Positions 32,691 through 40,974 of a stretch of DNA of 64,000 nucleotides are shown here, in pieces. The notes beneath the pieces are model-generated. The model searched no databases and was not told the DNA's origin. It worked only from the letters and a program-made list of their open reading frames with translations. Within the stretch, counting starts at the first letter, position 1. Every line of letters begins with the position of its first letter. The translations under genes and the position numbers were made by a program. Source of the stretch: Methyloligella sp050110875 (GTDB taxonomy: Bacteria > Pseudomonadota > Alphaproteobacteria > Rhizobiales > Methyloligellaceae); assembly GCA_050110875.1 (NCBI GenBank), contig CP188828.1, positions 2,852,001 to 2,916,000 of the forward strand. The letters run 5' to 3'.

Positions 32691-34805
32691 CTAAGGATTG
32701 ACGTCGGCGACGCGGGTGGTGATCGGGTCGATCTGCATCAAGCTTTCGATGCGGGCGCGCTCTTTGTTGAATTCGGCGAGCTGGCGGCCGGTCAGCTGAA
32801 GGCCGCGGGGGACCTGGATGGTCATCGGGTTCACGAAGTCGTTGTTGACGAGAACCTCGAAGTGACAATGGGGGCCGGTGGAGCGGCCGGTGGAGCCGAC
32901 ATAGCCGATCACCTGGCCCTGCTTCACATGCACGCCGGTGTGGAGCCCGTCGGCGAATTTCGACATATGGCCGTAGGCGGTGTCGAAGCCGTTGGCGTGC
33001 TTGATGCGCACGTAATTGCCGTAGGCGCCGTTGCGGCCGACGGATTCGATGGTGCCGTCGCCGGCGGCGAGGATCGGGGTGCCGGTGGGGGCGGCCCAGT
33101 CGACGCCGGTATGCATGCGGGTGCCGCCGAGCAGCGGGTGGCGGCGATAGCCGAAGCCGGAGGTGTAACGGCCGCCGCGGACCGGATTGCGCATCAAGAA
33201 CTTCTTCGCGCTGTTGCCGGAGGCGTCATAATAGTCGACCACCCCGTCGGGGGTGCGGAAGCGGTAGAAGGTGCGGGTCTGGTTGCGCACGGTCATCGCG
33301 GTGTAGAGCAGCTCGCCGCCGGCCTGGTTGGCCTCGTCTCCGCCGTCGGGCAGGTCGAAGAAGGCCTCGAAGGTGTCGCCGGAGCGGACCTTCTGCTTGA
33401 AGTCGACATCGTAGGAATGGATGCGCAGGAGCTGGCGGATGGCGCTGGGCGGAATGTCCTGCTGGCGGGCCGCCTCGTAGAAGGCCTTGTAGAGGGTGAC
33501 CTTGGTGGGGTCGGCCTCTTCCTCCTGCTCCTTCTTCATGGCCTCGATGGCGGCGACGTCCACGGCCTGGTCGGAAGCGAGATAGTCGCCGTCCTTGCTG
33601 CGGGCCACGGTGGCGAGGTGCTTGTCGTCCTCGCTGAAGACGCTGACCCGGACGGCGTCCATGGCGCCGGTGTCGCTCGGGGTGGGAACGAGGGTGAAGC
33701 GGATTTCCTGCTTGGGCTGCAGGGTGTCCGGCGAGAACACCGGCTTCATGGCGGCAATGATGGCCGTCGCCTGGGACATGTCGGTGCCGGCTTTCTTGAT
33801 GATGCCGAGCAGGCTGTCGCCGCTCTTCACCTCGATGGCCTTCACCTCGGTGCCGGGCAGGAGCTTCGGCTTGTCGTCCTCATCCTCCTCCACGAGCTTG
33901 TTGATGACCGTCATGTTGCGGGCCACCGGGCGGTCCAGCCCTTCGTCCGGACGATAGGAGGCGCGGTGGATGGGCAGGCTGTTGTCGCCCTCCGATACCT
34001 TCGGCTTGTCCAGGGAGCGTTCGGCATAGGCGAAGTTCTCAGCCGCTTCGGCGACGAGGCTCAGAACTTCGTCCGGGCCGAGCTCCAGGCCGTCATCGGC
34101 CAGGGAGTCCATGGGGAGATCGACGACTTCGGAAGAGAAGCGCTTTTGATTCTCGGCGTCGCCGTCGCCCCCGATCGGGGTGTTGTCGGAGTAAAGCTTG
34201 AAGGGGTTGAAGGGCGGGATGTCTTCGGGGTGGGAGGGTTGCTCGGTGGAAAGGCCTACGACGAGCCTTACATAGGGCTCGATGGTGATGAACTCGCGGG
34301 AGCCTTGGCGCTGCACCACCGTTTCGTGGATGAGCTGGCGGCTGGCAAAGCCCGACGAGGTCGTCTCGATGCGGTCGCCCTTGAGGGCGGTGGGGCTCTG
34401 ATCGGAATCCTGGGCGATGCTGGCCATCTCCATCGGGCGCAGCGCGGCCAGGCCGGCGCGCTTGATGGAATCCATCATGCCGGCGCCGTCTTCCATATTC
34501 ATGGAGGCGTAGACCGCGATGCCGATCAGACAAAGACCGACCGTGCCGGCGAGGCAGGTGCTGGCCATCCACTTCAGACGGCCGGTGATGCCGCTGTTCT
34601 CGTGGTCGCAGATATAGACTTCGGGGATGCTGCGGTCGGCTTCTTTGTGACGCGCGAGATAGATCTGGGGAAGGCCGCGCGGCTCCGTCTTGATGAGCGC
34701 GCCGGCCTTGCGGGTGATAAGCGCAATCGGATCTTGCGATTCGGACAATCCGTTTCCCCCGTCATCCGTCCGATCGTTCCGCAATCGCTTTCGGAGGCCT
34801 CCCAC
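32691..34805 (-). CDS. Membrane-anchored M23 family metalloendopeptidase with LysM-like region
   Basis: 704 residues. An N-terminal cytoplasmic stretch (~80) is followed by one membrane segment (near residues 84-106, LAGTVGLCLIGIAVYASM). A long periplasmic middle region includes a LysM/OapA-like part (VKSGDSLLGIIKKAGTD, near 325). The C-terminal lysostaphin-type domain (about 560-680) has the zinc ligands HTGVD and GPHCHFEV (H-x-H) with the usual GTPILAAGDGTI and GYVGSTGRS. It should cleave or regulate cleavage of peptidoglycan cross-bridges during growth or division. The -strand gene is convergent with nothing; its promoter side faces the rRNA operon. Confidence 0.9.
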   Translation of the reverse strand: MGGLRKRLRNDRTDDGGNGLSESQDPIALITRKAGALIKTEPRGLPQIYLARHKEADRSIPEVYICDHENSGITGRLKWMASTCLAGTVGLCLIGIAVYASMNMEDGAGMMDSIKRAGLAALRPMEMASIAQDSDQSPTALKGDRIETTSSGFASRQLIHETVVQRQGSREFITIEPYVRLVVGLSTEQPSHPEDIPPFNPFKLYSDNTPIGGDGDAENQKRFSSEVVDLPMDSLADDGLELGPDEVLSLVAEAAENFAYAERSLDKPKVSEGDNSLPIHRASYRPDEGLDRPVARNMTVINKLVEEDEDDKPKLLPGTEVKAIEVKSGDSLLGIIKKAGTDMSQATAIIAAMKPVFSPDTLQPKQEIRFTLVPTPSDTGAMDAVRVSVFSEDDKHLATVARSKDGDYLASDQAVDVAAIEAMKKEQEEEADPTKVTLYKAFYEAARQQDIPPSAIRQLLRIHSYDVDFKQKVRSGDTFEAFFDLPDGGDEANQAGGELLYTAMTVRNQTRTFYRFRTPDGVVDYYDASGNSAKKFLMRNPVRGGRYTSGFGYRRHPLLGGTRMHTGVDWAAPTGTPILAAGDGTIESVGRNGAYGNYVRIKHANGFDTAYGHMSKFADGLHTGVHVKQGQVIGYVGSTGRSTGPHCHFEVLVNNDFVNPMTIQVPRGLQLTGRQLAEFNKERARIESLMQIDPITTRVADVNP

Positions 34806-35169
34806 CTTCGAAAAGCGCGCAAAGCCTAAAAAAGTCCCTCGGCTTTGCGGCGGACAGCGCCGGACGGCTGCTGAACCCGTATTCGTCGTGAGGCTTGCTT
34901 TCGGGGGTGTCGTTGGGAAGAGTTGCCAGTACGCAATCGGTAAAATGCGGCGGACGCAGCACGCCCAACCCGGAAATGCCCGATTTCGATGGCTTAAACT
35001 CTAGAAACCCTACAAAACCACCCCGTCAGCAAGGCTTAACCAAACGTAACCATACTTGGTTACCTCACTGTTAACAGAGAGAGGGTGCCCAGCTATTCAG
35101 GCAGGAATGTGACGGATATGCCTCAATCAGCCAAAAGCGGGCATGCGAAAAAAATCGCATGAAGGTCTC

Positions 35170-35198
35170 TTGACACTAGGGGCGGAAACCCCTAAATC
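35170..35198 (+). promoter_or_regulatory. Candidate rRNA operon promoter
   Basis: TTGACA (35170-35175) is followed after 17 nt by TAAATC (35193-35198). A second TTGACA is at 35259-35264 but has no good -10 partner. The element lies about 450 nt before mature 16S, a usual leader length. Confidence 0.4.
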
Positions 35199-35381
35199 CA
35201 CCTCCAGCGCGGGTCGCACCCACTTCCTGCGGGACTGACCGCGACCGCGACATTCACTTTGACAGTGATGCTGATAGCTCGAAAGTCATTTCGAGAGACG
35301 TATCGCCTGTCTTTGACTCTTAATGAAGGCTTTGCTTTCATCAGGGGTTCGGGAAACTGGCCATAGGCTGATTTCTCGGCG

Positions 35382-35393
35382 GCTCTTTGACAT
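35382..35393 (+). promoter_or_regulatory. boxA-like antitermination element of the rRNA leader
   Basis: GCTCTTTGACAT resembles the boxA consensus TGCTCTTTAACA recognised by NusB/S10 in rRNA leaders, and the continuation (TTGTAATA) is like leaders of other alphaproteobacteria. Its place between promoter and 16S supports this. Confidence 0.6.
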
Positions 35394-35648
35394 TGTAATA
35401 CGAAGAAAGAGAAACGCAGGCGGCGGAGTCCTTGCGAGCTCGCATTACGGATCCTCGGATCTGTTGGCGAGCGACGAGACTCCGATCAGTCGAGCGTTTC
35501 AAGCCAATATAGCGTGTTGCGCCATTCTTTATGGATGGCCGCGCCACGCTTGTTGGGACTCGTCAAACGTACGCAAGTACATACGCAGTCAAGCGCAAGC
35601 GACCCTTGGAGGTCATTCCCCTCCAAGGAAAGTCGGAATCCAAATTCT

Positions 35649-35937
<289 letters not shown>

Positions 35938-35987
35938 NNNNNNNNNNNNNNNNNNNNNNNNNNNNNNNNNNNNNNNNNNNNNNNNNN
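35938..35987. other. Assembly gap (50 N)
   Basis: Exactly 50 unknown bases inside the 16S gene. The round size is a scaffolding placeholder; the real missing length (rest of 16S, 23S, 5S and any tRNAs, at least ~5 kb) is unknown. The order and orientation of everything to the right relative to the left depend on this join. Confidence 0.95.
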
Positions 35988-36027
35988 CATCGCCGGTTTC
36001 GGTTCCCAAATAGACACGTCTACTCAT
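35988..36027 (-). CDS. 5' end of an unidentified gene cut by the assembly gap
   Basis: Only the first ~13 codons are seen (MSRRVYLGTETGD) before the gap. The ATG at 36027 follows GGGGAGG almost directly, and a TetR-type palindrome is centred about 36 nt upstream, so this looks like the true start of a regulated gene. An ATG-like alternative in another frame at 36017 exists. The product cannot be identified. Confidence 0.35.
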
Positions 36028-36217
36028 CCTCCCCGGAAGGCGTCTTTAAATCGCCTATACCGAACGGTACACTTTTAGCCTCGGATGAGCTATCGTCAAA
36101 GTGGCTCGGGGGTTTTCCTGTAGACGGCTGCAAGGCCATGACCATCTGAGTCATCGCCATCGGCGTTGGGAACAGATGGTCCAGACGTGGGGAAACTAGA
36201 AAGTCCTCAACGATCAT
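36020..36217 (-). CDS. Small hypothetical protein (65 residues), doubtful
   Basis: An open frame whose ATG overlaps the stop of the ABM gene by 4 nt and whose stop overlaps the start of the next gene (ATGAGTAG). The overlaps favour a real operon gene, but the palindromic operator and presumed promoter of the next gene lie inside it (36056-36071), and the sequence has no recognised domain. It may be only leader DNA. Confidence 0.3.
   Translation of the reverse strand: MIVEDFLVSPRLDHLFPTPMAMTQMVMALQPSTGKPPSHFDDSSSEAKSVPFGIGDLKTPSGEDE
36056..36071. promoter_or_regulatory. TetR-type operator, site A (before the gap-truncated gene)
   Basis: TATACCGAACGGTACA, with a perfect inner palindrome TACCG-AA-CGGTA. 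It is 28 nt upstream of the ATG at 36027. One of five good copies of the island palindrome. Confidence 0.6.
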
Positions 36218-36519
36218 AAGCCTTTTTGAGTAACGAGACGTGCTGGATGGATGCCTGGATCCTCCGCTAGCAGCGTCGGTACAGTGTCGAAAATCAGTTT
36301 GGCAGCCTCACCCTGCATATGTGCGTCACGTGAGGCACTGTCGCGGAAAAGATCGACGAGGAACAAGGTGTCCGGATCAACTTCCGAATGGAGAATCAGC
36401 CAAAGCGAAGTTCCGGTCTCTTCCTTGACATGAGGCAGAGCCGCAGACAGTGCCCGAGCGACATCGATGCCCTTACCGGGCTTTGCTTTGAATGAAATAA
36501 CGCCTGCCATCTGGTCCAT
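36214..36519 (-). CDS. Antibiotic biosynthesis monooxygenase (ABM) domain protein
   Basis: 101 residues from the ATG at 36519, chosen because AGGAGG stands 6 nt before it; an ATG at 36540 lacks this. It is a small ferredoxin-like ABM fold: GVISFKAKPGKGIDVARAL opening, TLFLVDLFRDSASRDAHM centre, typical of YgiN/quinol-monooxygenase-like proteins. These act as cofactor-free monooxygenases or small-molecule binders; the substrate is unknown. It is divergent from the GlxA-type regulator. Confidence 0.75.
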   Translation of the reverse strand: MDQMAGVISFKAKPGKGIDVARALSAALPHVKEETGTSLWLILHSEVDPDTLFLVDLFRDSASRDAHMQGEAAKLIFDTVPTLLAEDPGIHPARLVTQKGL

Positions 36520-36662
36520 TACCGGCCTCCTGAGCATCAACTGGGGTGGGGCGTCGTGTATCGAAGCCCCGTGGATCTAATAGTGCTGCAATTTAATGCT
36601 CCCGCCAGGGTGACCGATTTGCCATTTCGCATGCAGTATCCGCCAAGGGGTCGTACGGGGTC

Positions 36663-37664
36663 ATGAGAATAGTGATTCTGGCTGCCGACAGCTCCTTGCC
36701 GTCTGCTTTCATCGGGCTGATGGACGTTCTGACCCTCGCTCAATGGGCACTCGCCGAACAGGGGTTCGACAACTTCGATCTCGTGTCTGCCAGCATGGAT
36801 GGGAAGCCAGTGAAGGATCGGCGGGGCAGCGAGATCTGTGTCGATACAAGTCTCGACCAGATTAAGAGCTGTGAGGCAGTGGTCATTCCGGGATTCATCC
36901 CCAATAGCGATCGCCGCCCACCGAAGATGGAGGAGCTTGCCCCCGTTGCTTCGTGGGTGCGTGCACGCCACGCCTATGGCGCGTTGATTTGCGGGTCTTG
37001 CAGCGGCGTTTTTTTGGTCGCGGAAGCCGGTCTTTTAGATGGGCGCCGCTGCACGACCACTTGGTGGCTGCATGACGAGCTCAAACGCCGCTATCCAAGC
37101 ACAGAGCCGCTCTGGGCATCACCTTTGATCGAGCAGGATAGGATTGCGACCGCCGGTGGGCCGCTCTCGTGGATTGACCTTGCCCTGCACACTTTGCGGA
37201 GGCTTTGCGGTGCAGAGGCAGCCAGAGTCGCCGCGGACTTTGCAGTGGTCGATTCTGCGCCCTCGGTAAGCACCGCCTATTCCCCAATCGGCCATCTCAG
37301 TCGGGGTGGGTCGCTGTTGCTCGAAGCAGAGCGGGCCGTTCGTCATGCCGGTTCAAGCTCTATCCGGACGCGAGAACTCGCGCGCCATCTAGCCATCTCA
37401 GAGCGGACGCTGCACAGGAAGCTGTCAGAAGCGACTGGAGAATCTCCTAAACGTTTCATCGATCGGGTGAGGATCGAGACCGCAAGAGTTCTGCTTGCTT
37501 CAGACCGACGCTCCATCAAAGAAATCTCTGCTTCGGTCGGCTATCAGGATGAGAGTAGCTTTCGCCGAAGCTTCAAGCGTTTTGTTGGAACCACACCGGC
37601 GGCGTATCGAAGTCGGATGCATGATCGTCAAGCCAAGGCGGTTCGCTCAGCCGAACCTAGGTAG
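36663..37664 (+). CDS. GlxA-type transcriptional regulator (DJ-1/PfpI domain plus AraC HTH)
   Basis: 333 residues. The N-terminal DJ-1/PfpI-like domain (1-190) includes the nucleophile-elbow region ICGSCSGVFLVAEAGLLDGR; the C-terminal AraC domain (about 225-325) has two HTH motifs (TRELARHLAISERTLHRK and IKEISASVGYQDESSFRRSFKR). Such regulators activate catabolic genes in response to small metabolites. The divergent ABM gene is an obvious candidate target. The last codons overlap convergent cinA-like DNA by 8 nt. Confidence 0.9.
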   Translation: MRIVILAADSSLPSAFIGLMDVLTLAQWALAEQGFDNFDLVSASMDGKPVKDRRGSEICVDTSLDQIKSCEAVVIPGFIPNSDRRPPKMEELAPVASWVRARHAYGALICGSCSGVFLVAEAGLLDGRRCTTTWWLHDELKRRYPSTEPLWASPLIEQDRIATAGGPLSWIDLALHTLRRLCGAEAARVAADFAVVDSAPSVSTAYSPIGHLSRGGSLLLEAERAVRHAGSSSIRTRELARHLAISERTLHRKLSEATGESPKRFIDRVRIETARVLLASDRRSIKEISASVGYQDESSFRRSFKRFVGTTPAAYRSRMHDRQAKAVRSAEPR

Positions 37665-38430
37665 AAGCGCGCCCCGAATGGTCCTGCTCATACGGCGTTC
37701 CTAGCTGATCGAGGGATCGGCACAGCGCGCGCGCGGCATCCTTGATAAGGGTGGCATTAGCGCTTCGGAACACTACATGAGTGCCGAAGCCGCTCGGCTC
37801 AAAAAACGGGTAACTACCGATATGAACCTGCGGATGGGCCACCTGCACGTCCGACAAAAGCTCCGCTACCTCTCCCTCGACCACGTCAATTCTGACGGAT
37901 CTGGAAATAATCCGCTCTCCCTTGTCGAGACGCGGCAACACCCATCTCATCATCGCTTGCATAATGCGCGGTACGCCCGCCATCACGACGACGTTCTCCA
38001 GCATATATCCTGGAGCGCCCGACACTGGATTTGGAACGAGTTCGGCGCCCTTGGGGATTCTGCACATTCGCATCAGATCGGGCGTAAGCGGCTTTTCTAT
38101 AAAGCACTCTCGCATGGCGTTGACCGCCCGCGGGTCTTGATCCACCACTTCCACCCCGAACGCTATCGTGACTGCGTCCGTGGTGACATCGTCGTGGGTT
38201 GGGCCGAGGCCACCCGTCGTGAGCACGTAATCAAACTCTCGACGAAGGCTGTTGATGGCGCGCGCGATTTTCGCCACCACGTCAGGAACAATCCGAACCT
38301 CATCGAGCGTGATACCGGCTTGATCGAGGCCAGCTGCGATATAGGAGATGTTCTCGTCCTTCGTCTGGCCGCAGAGTATCTCATTGCCAATGACCAGAAG
38401 CGCGGCGCTCACGGTACCACTCCGGGACAT
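37657..38430 (-). CDS. CinA N-terminal (COG1058, MoCF-fold) family protein
   Basis: 257 residues made only of the molybdopterin-binding-like fold of CinA: ALLVIGNEILCGQTKDENISYIAAGL at the start, VLTTGGLGPTHDDVTTDAVTIAFG in the centre and GAPGYMLENVVVMAGVPRIMQAM. The C-terminal PncC deamidase domain of full CinA is absent. Known members of this fold hydrolyse ADP-ribose, and the yeast member Fpy1 splits FAD to FMN and AMP. Its position under the same operator as flavin genes suggests an FMN-releasing role (inference). Confidence 0.85.
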   Translation of the reverse strand: MSRSGTVSAALLVIGNEILCGQTKDENISYIAAGLDQAGITLDEVRIVPDVVAKIARAINSLRREFDYVLTTGGLGPTHDDVTTDAVTIAFGVEVVDQDPRAVNAMRECFIEKPLTPDLMRMCRIPKGAELVPNPVSGAPGYMLENVVVMAGVPRIMQAMMRWVLPRLDKGERIISRSVRIDVVEGEVAELLSDVQVAHPQVHIGSYPFFEPSGFGTHVVFRSANATLIKDAARALCRSLDQLGTPYEQDHSGRAST

Positions 38431-38477
38431 ATCTTCCGCCTTTACTCAAGCTTGAGCACTATCGCTACCAGGGCATA

Positions 38478-38493
38478 TATACCAGTCGGTACA
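38478..38493. promoter_or_regulatory. TetR-type operator, site B (between cinA-like and GNAT genes)
   Basis: TATACCAGTCGGTACA, one mismatch from symmetry. It lies between the divergent starts (47 nt from the COG1058 gene, about 40 nt from the acetyltransferase), so one site could control both. Confidence 0.6.
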
Positions 38494-38537
38494 TTTTGAT
38501 TCCAGTGAGTCTCGAGTCAGAGGGAAAATGGGTGGCG

Positions 38538-39053
38538 ATGCGAGAGGATAACTTCATACCCACAGCTCGGTTGGCGTTGGAGTCTGACCTCCCAGGCATC
38601 CTGTCTATCCTGAACACCGCGATCGAGGAGACGGCGGCCCATTGGAACCTGGCGCCGATGACGGCCCGTGAAGGGAAAGTATGGTTTCGGACACGTGGTG
38701 GAAAAGGCTTTCCCACGCTTGTTGTCGACGGAGCCGAGGGGGTTGTTGGGTTCGCCACCTTCGATGCCTTCCGCCCCTACCAGGGCTTCAACCGCACTGT
38801 AGAGCACTCGATATACGTGGCTCCGCATGCTTACCGTCGAGGCGTTGGTCGAGCGCTTTTGCGCGAGGTTATCGCCCGTGCTGCTGAGCTGAAGATGCAT
38901 GCTCTTATTGCTGGTATCGAGTCGGGCAATGAAGCCTCTCTCGCACTACACCGAGAAGAGGGTTTCGAGGTCGTAGGTTGTTTGCCTCAAGTCGGACGGA
39001 AACTCGATCGTTGGCTCGATTTGGTGTTCATGCAAAGACTCTTGTCAGAGTGA
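38538..39053 (+). CDS. GNAT acetyltransferase, phosphinothricin acetyltransferase-like
   Basis: 171 residues from the ATG at 38538; a GTG at 38532, nearer to the AGAGGGA site, is equally possible, and the frame also has a TTG at 38496 inside the operator region. It has the PAT/YwnH-type pattern: IPTARLALESDLPGILSILNTAIEETAAHW, then the acetyl-CoA loop YRRGVGRALLREVI, then the LIAGIESGNEASLALHREEGFEVVG end. Homologues acetylate methionine sulfone, methionine sulfoximine or phosphinothricin. In a sulfone/sulfoxide region this specificity is interesting, but it is not shown by sequence. Confidence 0.85.
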   Translation: MREDNFIPTARLALESDLPGILSILNTAIEETAAHWNLAPMTAREGKVWFRTRGGKGFPTLVVDGAEGVVGFATFDAFRPYQGFNRTVEHSIYVAPHAYRRGVGRALLREVIARAAELKMHALIAGIESGNEASLALHREEGFEVVGCLPQVGRKLDRWLDLVFMQRLLSE

Positions 39054-39073
39054 GATGCGCCCGTAGGCACTCT

Positions 39074-39505
39074 CTAAAGTGGGACGGTGTAGGTCTTGGC
39101 CGTGCCGGTCAGGCATGCCTCTCCGTTTTGATTAGTGACCGTGGTCAGCAAATCGCAGATTGGTTTGTCGTCGCGAGCATTCACTATCTCAATTCGCCCG
39201 GTAATGACGTCGCCCACAAGAACAGCTTTTTTGAAGCTCCAATCGACGTGCAGAAATACGGTGCCTGGTCCTGGTAGGTGCTCCGCTACGATCGCGTTTA
39301 GGATCCCTGAGGTCACGCCGCCCTGGACGATCAGACCGCCAAAAACGGATTTCTCGGCGACCTGCTTGTCATAGTGGAGCGGGTTCTTATCGCCGGTGAT
39401 CTCGGTGAAAAGCTCGATGTCCCGCATAGTGACCTCGTTCTTAAGTTCGGCGGCTTCGCCGACCTTCGGAGCTGCTCCCCGCGCCGTCTCCGACCACGCA
39501 CTCAT
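39074..39505 (-). CDS. MaoC-like hydratase family protein
   Basis: 143 residues from the ATG at 39505, which has AAGGAGG just upstream and overlaps the ribA stop (ATGA). Hot-dog fold with the R-hydratase motif FTEITGDKNPLHYD (catalytic Asp and His) and FGGLIVQGGVTSGIL, followed by KPICDLLTTVTNQNGE. Such proteins hydrate enoyl-CoA or act on related thioesters; the substrate here is not clear. Translation is probably coupled to ribA. Confidence 0.85.
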   Translation of the reverse strand: MSAWSETARGAAPKVGEAAELKNEVTMRDIELFTEITGDKNPLHYDKQVAEKSVFGGLIVQGGVTSGILNAIVAEHLPGPGTVFLHVDWSFKKAVLVGDVITGRIEIVNARDDKPICDLLTTVTNQNGEACLTGTAKTYTVPL

Positions 39506-40647
39506 CCCGTCCTCCTTGTCCCTTTTTGCTCCCTGAGATGGCCGCAACGCCGTGTTTTTGTTTCTAAGTACCGATCGTTCGTTCCATTCGGGGGTATAGT
39601 AAGCTCGACACGCGATTGAACCAAGATTCCAAATTTCGATAACGACTCCAGCTTTGTGGGGTTGTCTGACATCAGCCTGATGCGCCGTATTCCGAGATCC
39701 TTTAGGATGGCGGCGGCAAGACCAAAGTTCCTCGCATCGTCCTCCCAGCCCAGTAAGTGGTTCGCCTCAAGGGTATCGAGCCCCTGATCCTGCAGGAGAT
39801 ATGACCGCAGCTTGTTGGTGATGCCGATGCCGCGCCCTTCCTGATCGAGATACAGAACGATGCCGGACCCTTCTTCGGCCATGCGCTCCACGGCGCGGTG
39901 CAATTGAGGGCCGCAATCGCAACGAAGGCTGCCGAGCACATCGCCGGTGAAGCAGGCGGAATGGACGCGCACCAACGGCTCGCTTCGCGTACGCGGCGTG
40001 CCAACGACCAAGGCGAGGTTTTCCGAACCGTCGGCGAGGCTTCGATAGACCACGATCTTGGCGGTGGACGATGCCGCGATGGGAAGGACCGTTTCCGTAA
40101 TCCGCTCCACGGCAGGCACCAGATTGAGCTGGGCGGTCACGTCCTCGGCCCTGACCGAGGGATAGCCAGCCTGGGCGAGACGGCTGGCCTCCGCCGGGGT
40201 GGTTTGGCCGATCAGCAAAGCTGGCAGCAGCCGACTTTGCTTGACCATGTCGACGGCGACATTTCCATCCATCGGAATCGCGACCGTGTCGCTGAGGCTT
40301 TTCACCAGTTGTGGCGCCGTCGGATCGGCGAGGCCGCGTAGCCGTTCAGGCGTCAGATCCTCCCGACGAAGCCGGAAAGCGAGCATGGTCTCGGGCGGAA
40401 ACAGCGTGTTGTGGCCGAGCGCGCGGGCGCGGCCTGCCGCGATAACCAGGACCAGATTGGATGTGGCGAGCTCCGACAACTCCTCTAGGTTGAGACGAGT
40501 CGTTGTCTCTGCCGCCAGAGCAATCAGGGGCCGCTTGGCTTCGAGCACGAGAGGGACCCCGTCCCGCAGCGCGGACATTGCGTGTCTTACCGAACGCAGC
40601 CGCTGCTCCGCGGCGCGGTCCGACAACCAAAGTTTCGAGTTTTGCAT
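39502..40647 (-). CDS. ribA: GTP cyclohydrolase II (RibA)
   Basis: 381 residues. The C-terminal ~200 residues form the catalytic domain: zinc ligands in HSACFTGDVLGSLRCDCGPQL, active-site LYLDQEGRGIGITNKLRSY, LDTLEANHLLG and RLMSDNPTKLESL. The N-terminal ~170 residues are the extra domain found in alphaproteobacterial RibA proteins (LEAKRPLIALAAETT..., LGHNTLFPPETMLAF). The enzyme opens GTP in the first committed step of riboflavin synthesis. Unlike the RibA-like domain at 44362-45594 all metal ligands are intact. It shares an ATGA overlap with the MaoC gene, and a TetR-type site lies 200 nt upstream. Confidence 0.92.
   Translation of the reverse strand: MQNSKLWLSDRAAEQRLRSVRHAMSALRDGVPLVLEAKRPLIALAAETTTRLNLEELSELATSNLVLVIAAGRARALGHNTLFPPETMLAFRLRREDLTPERLRGLADPTAPQLVKSLSDTVAIPMDGNVAVDMVKQSRLLPALLIGQTTPAEASRLAQAGYPSVRAEDVTAQLNLVPAVERITETVLPIAASSTAKIVVYRSLADGSENLALVVGTPRTRSEPLVRVHSACFTGDVLGSLRCDCGPQLHRAVERMAEEGSGIVLYLDQEGRGIGITNKLRSYLLQDQGLDTLEANHLLGWEDDARNFGLAAAILKDLGIRRIRLMSDNPTKLESLSKFGILVQSRVELTIPPNGTNDRYLETKTRRCGHLREQKGTRRTG
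39567..39582. promoter_or_regulatory. Degenerate TetR-type site C inside the 3' end of ribA
   Basis: AGTACCGATCGTTCGT keeps the left half and centre of the island palindrome but not the right half. It is 61 nt before the MaoC start, inside the ribA coding region. May be chance. Confidence 0.2.
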
Positions 40648-40817
40648 TTTCGCGAGGGGAGATCTTACAGGAGGCGCGAGGGGACGGAGGAAGAGTTCCG
40701 GTAAGCCGGCGGGCTCCCGTTACCCGTTTCCGGGGTGCCGTTTCCCCTACACACCGGGCCCTCGAGGTATGGTGTTTCTGCGTCCGCGCCTGCCATTCTC
40801 GTTCCTCCCCAATTGAC

Positions 40818-40848
40818 TTGACATGGATTGATTGATTAGGAGTAGGAT
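40818..40848 (+). promoter_or_regulatory. Candidate promoter of the MFS transporter gene
   Basis: TTGACA (40818-40823) and TAGGAT (40843-40848) with a 19-nt spacer. The operator palindrome begins at the last base of the -10 box, so a bound repressor would block open-complex formation. Confidence 0.5.
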
Positions 40849-40863
40849 AGACCGGTCGGTACA
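40848..40863. promoter_or_regulatory. TetR-type operator, site D (MFS / ribA)
   Basis: TAGACCGGTCGGTACA, with perfect inner palindrome ACCG-GT-CGGT. It is 111 nt upstream of the MFS gene and overlaps its candidate promoter; it is also 200 nt upstream of divergent ribA. Confidence 0.65.
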
Positions 40864-40974
40864 TGCTGGCCAGCGAAAAAACCTGGCCCCCGGATCTGCT
40901 GGCGATTGGGACGGAAATCCTAAATCGCCGCTCGTAAACCGGGGTGCGTCACAAATAAAGAGGCGGGGAAATCT

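Larger units (their letters stand above)
34806..35648. other. Upstream region of the M23 gene and leader of the rRNA operon
   Basis: About 840 bp with no supported protein gene. The half next to the 16S gene is the rRNA promoter and leader (separate entries); it is noticeably richer in A/T than the surroundings near 34990-35150. Confidence 0.6.
40648..40974. other. Divergent promoter region ribA / MFS transporter
   Basis: 327 bp between divergent starts. It contains the MFS promoter and operator D. No gene is seen. Confidence 0.6.

Noticed and set aside
32862..34829. 655-codon plus-strand frame opposite the M23 peptidase
   Set aside because: Antisense shadow; composition (Gly, Val, Ala, His) is typical of reversed coding DNA, while the minus strand has full zinc motifs.
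36020..36217. 65-residue protein as a firm gene
   Set aside because: It covers operator A and the presumed promoter of the next gene and has no domain; listed with low confidence only.
39567..39582. Functional TetR operator within ribA
   Set aside because: The right half does not match and the site lies in coding sequence; kept only as a weak candidate, not counted among the five good sites.
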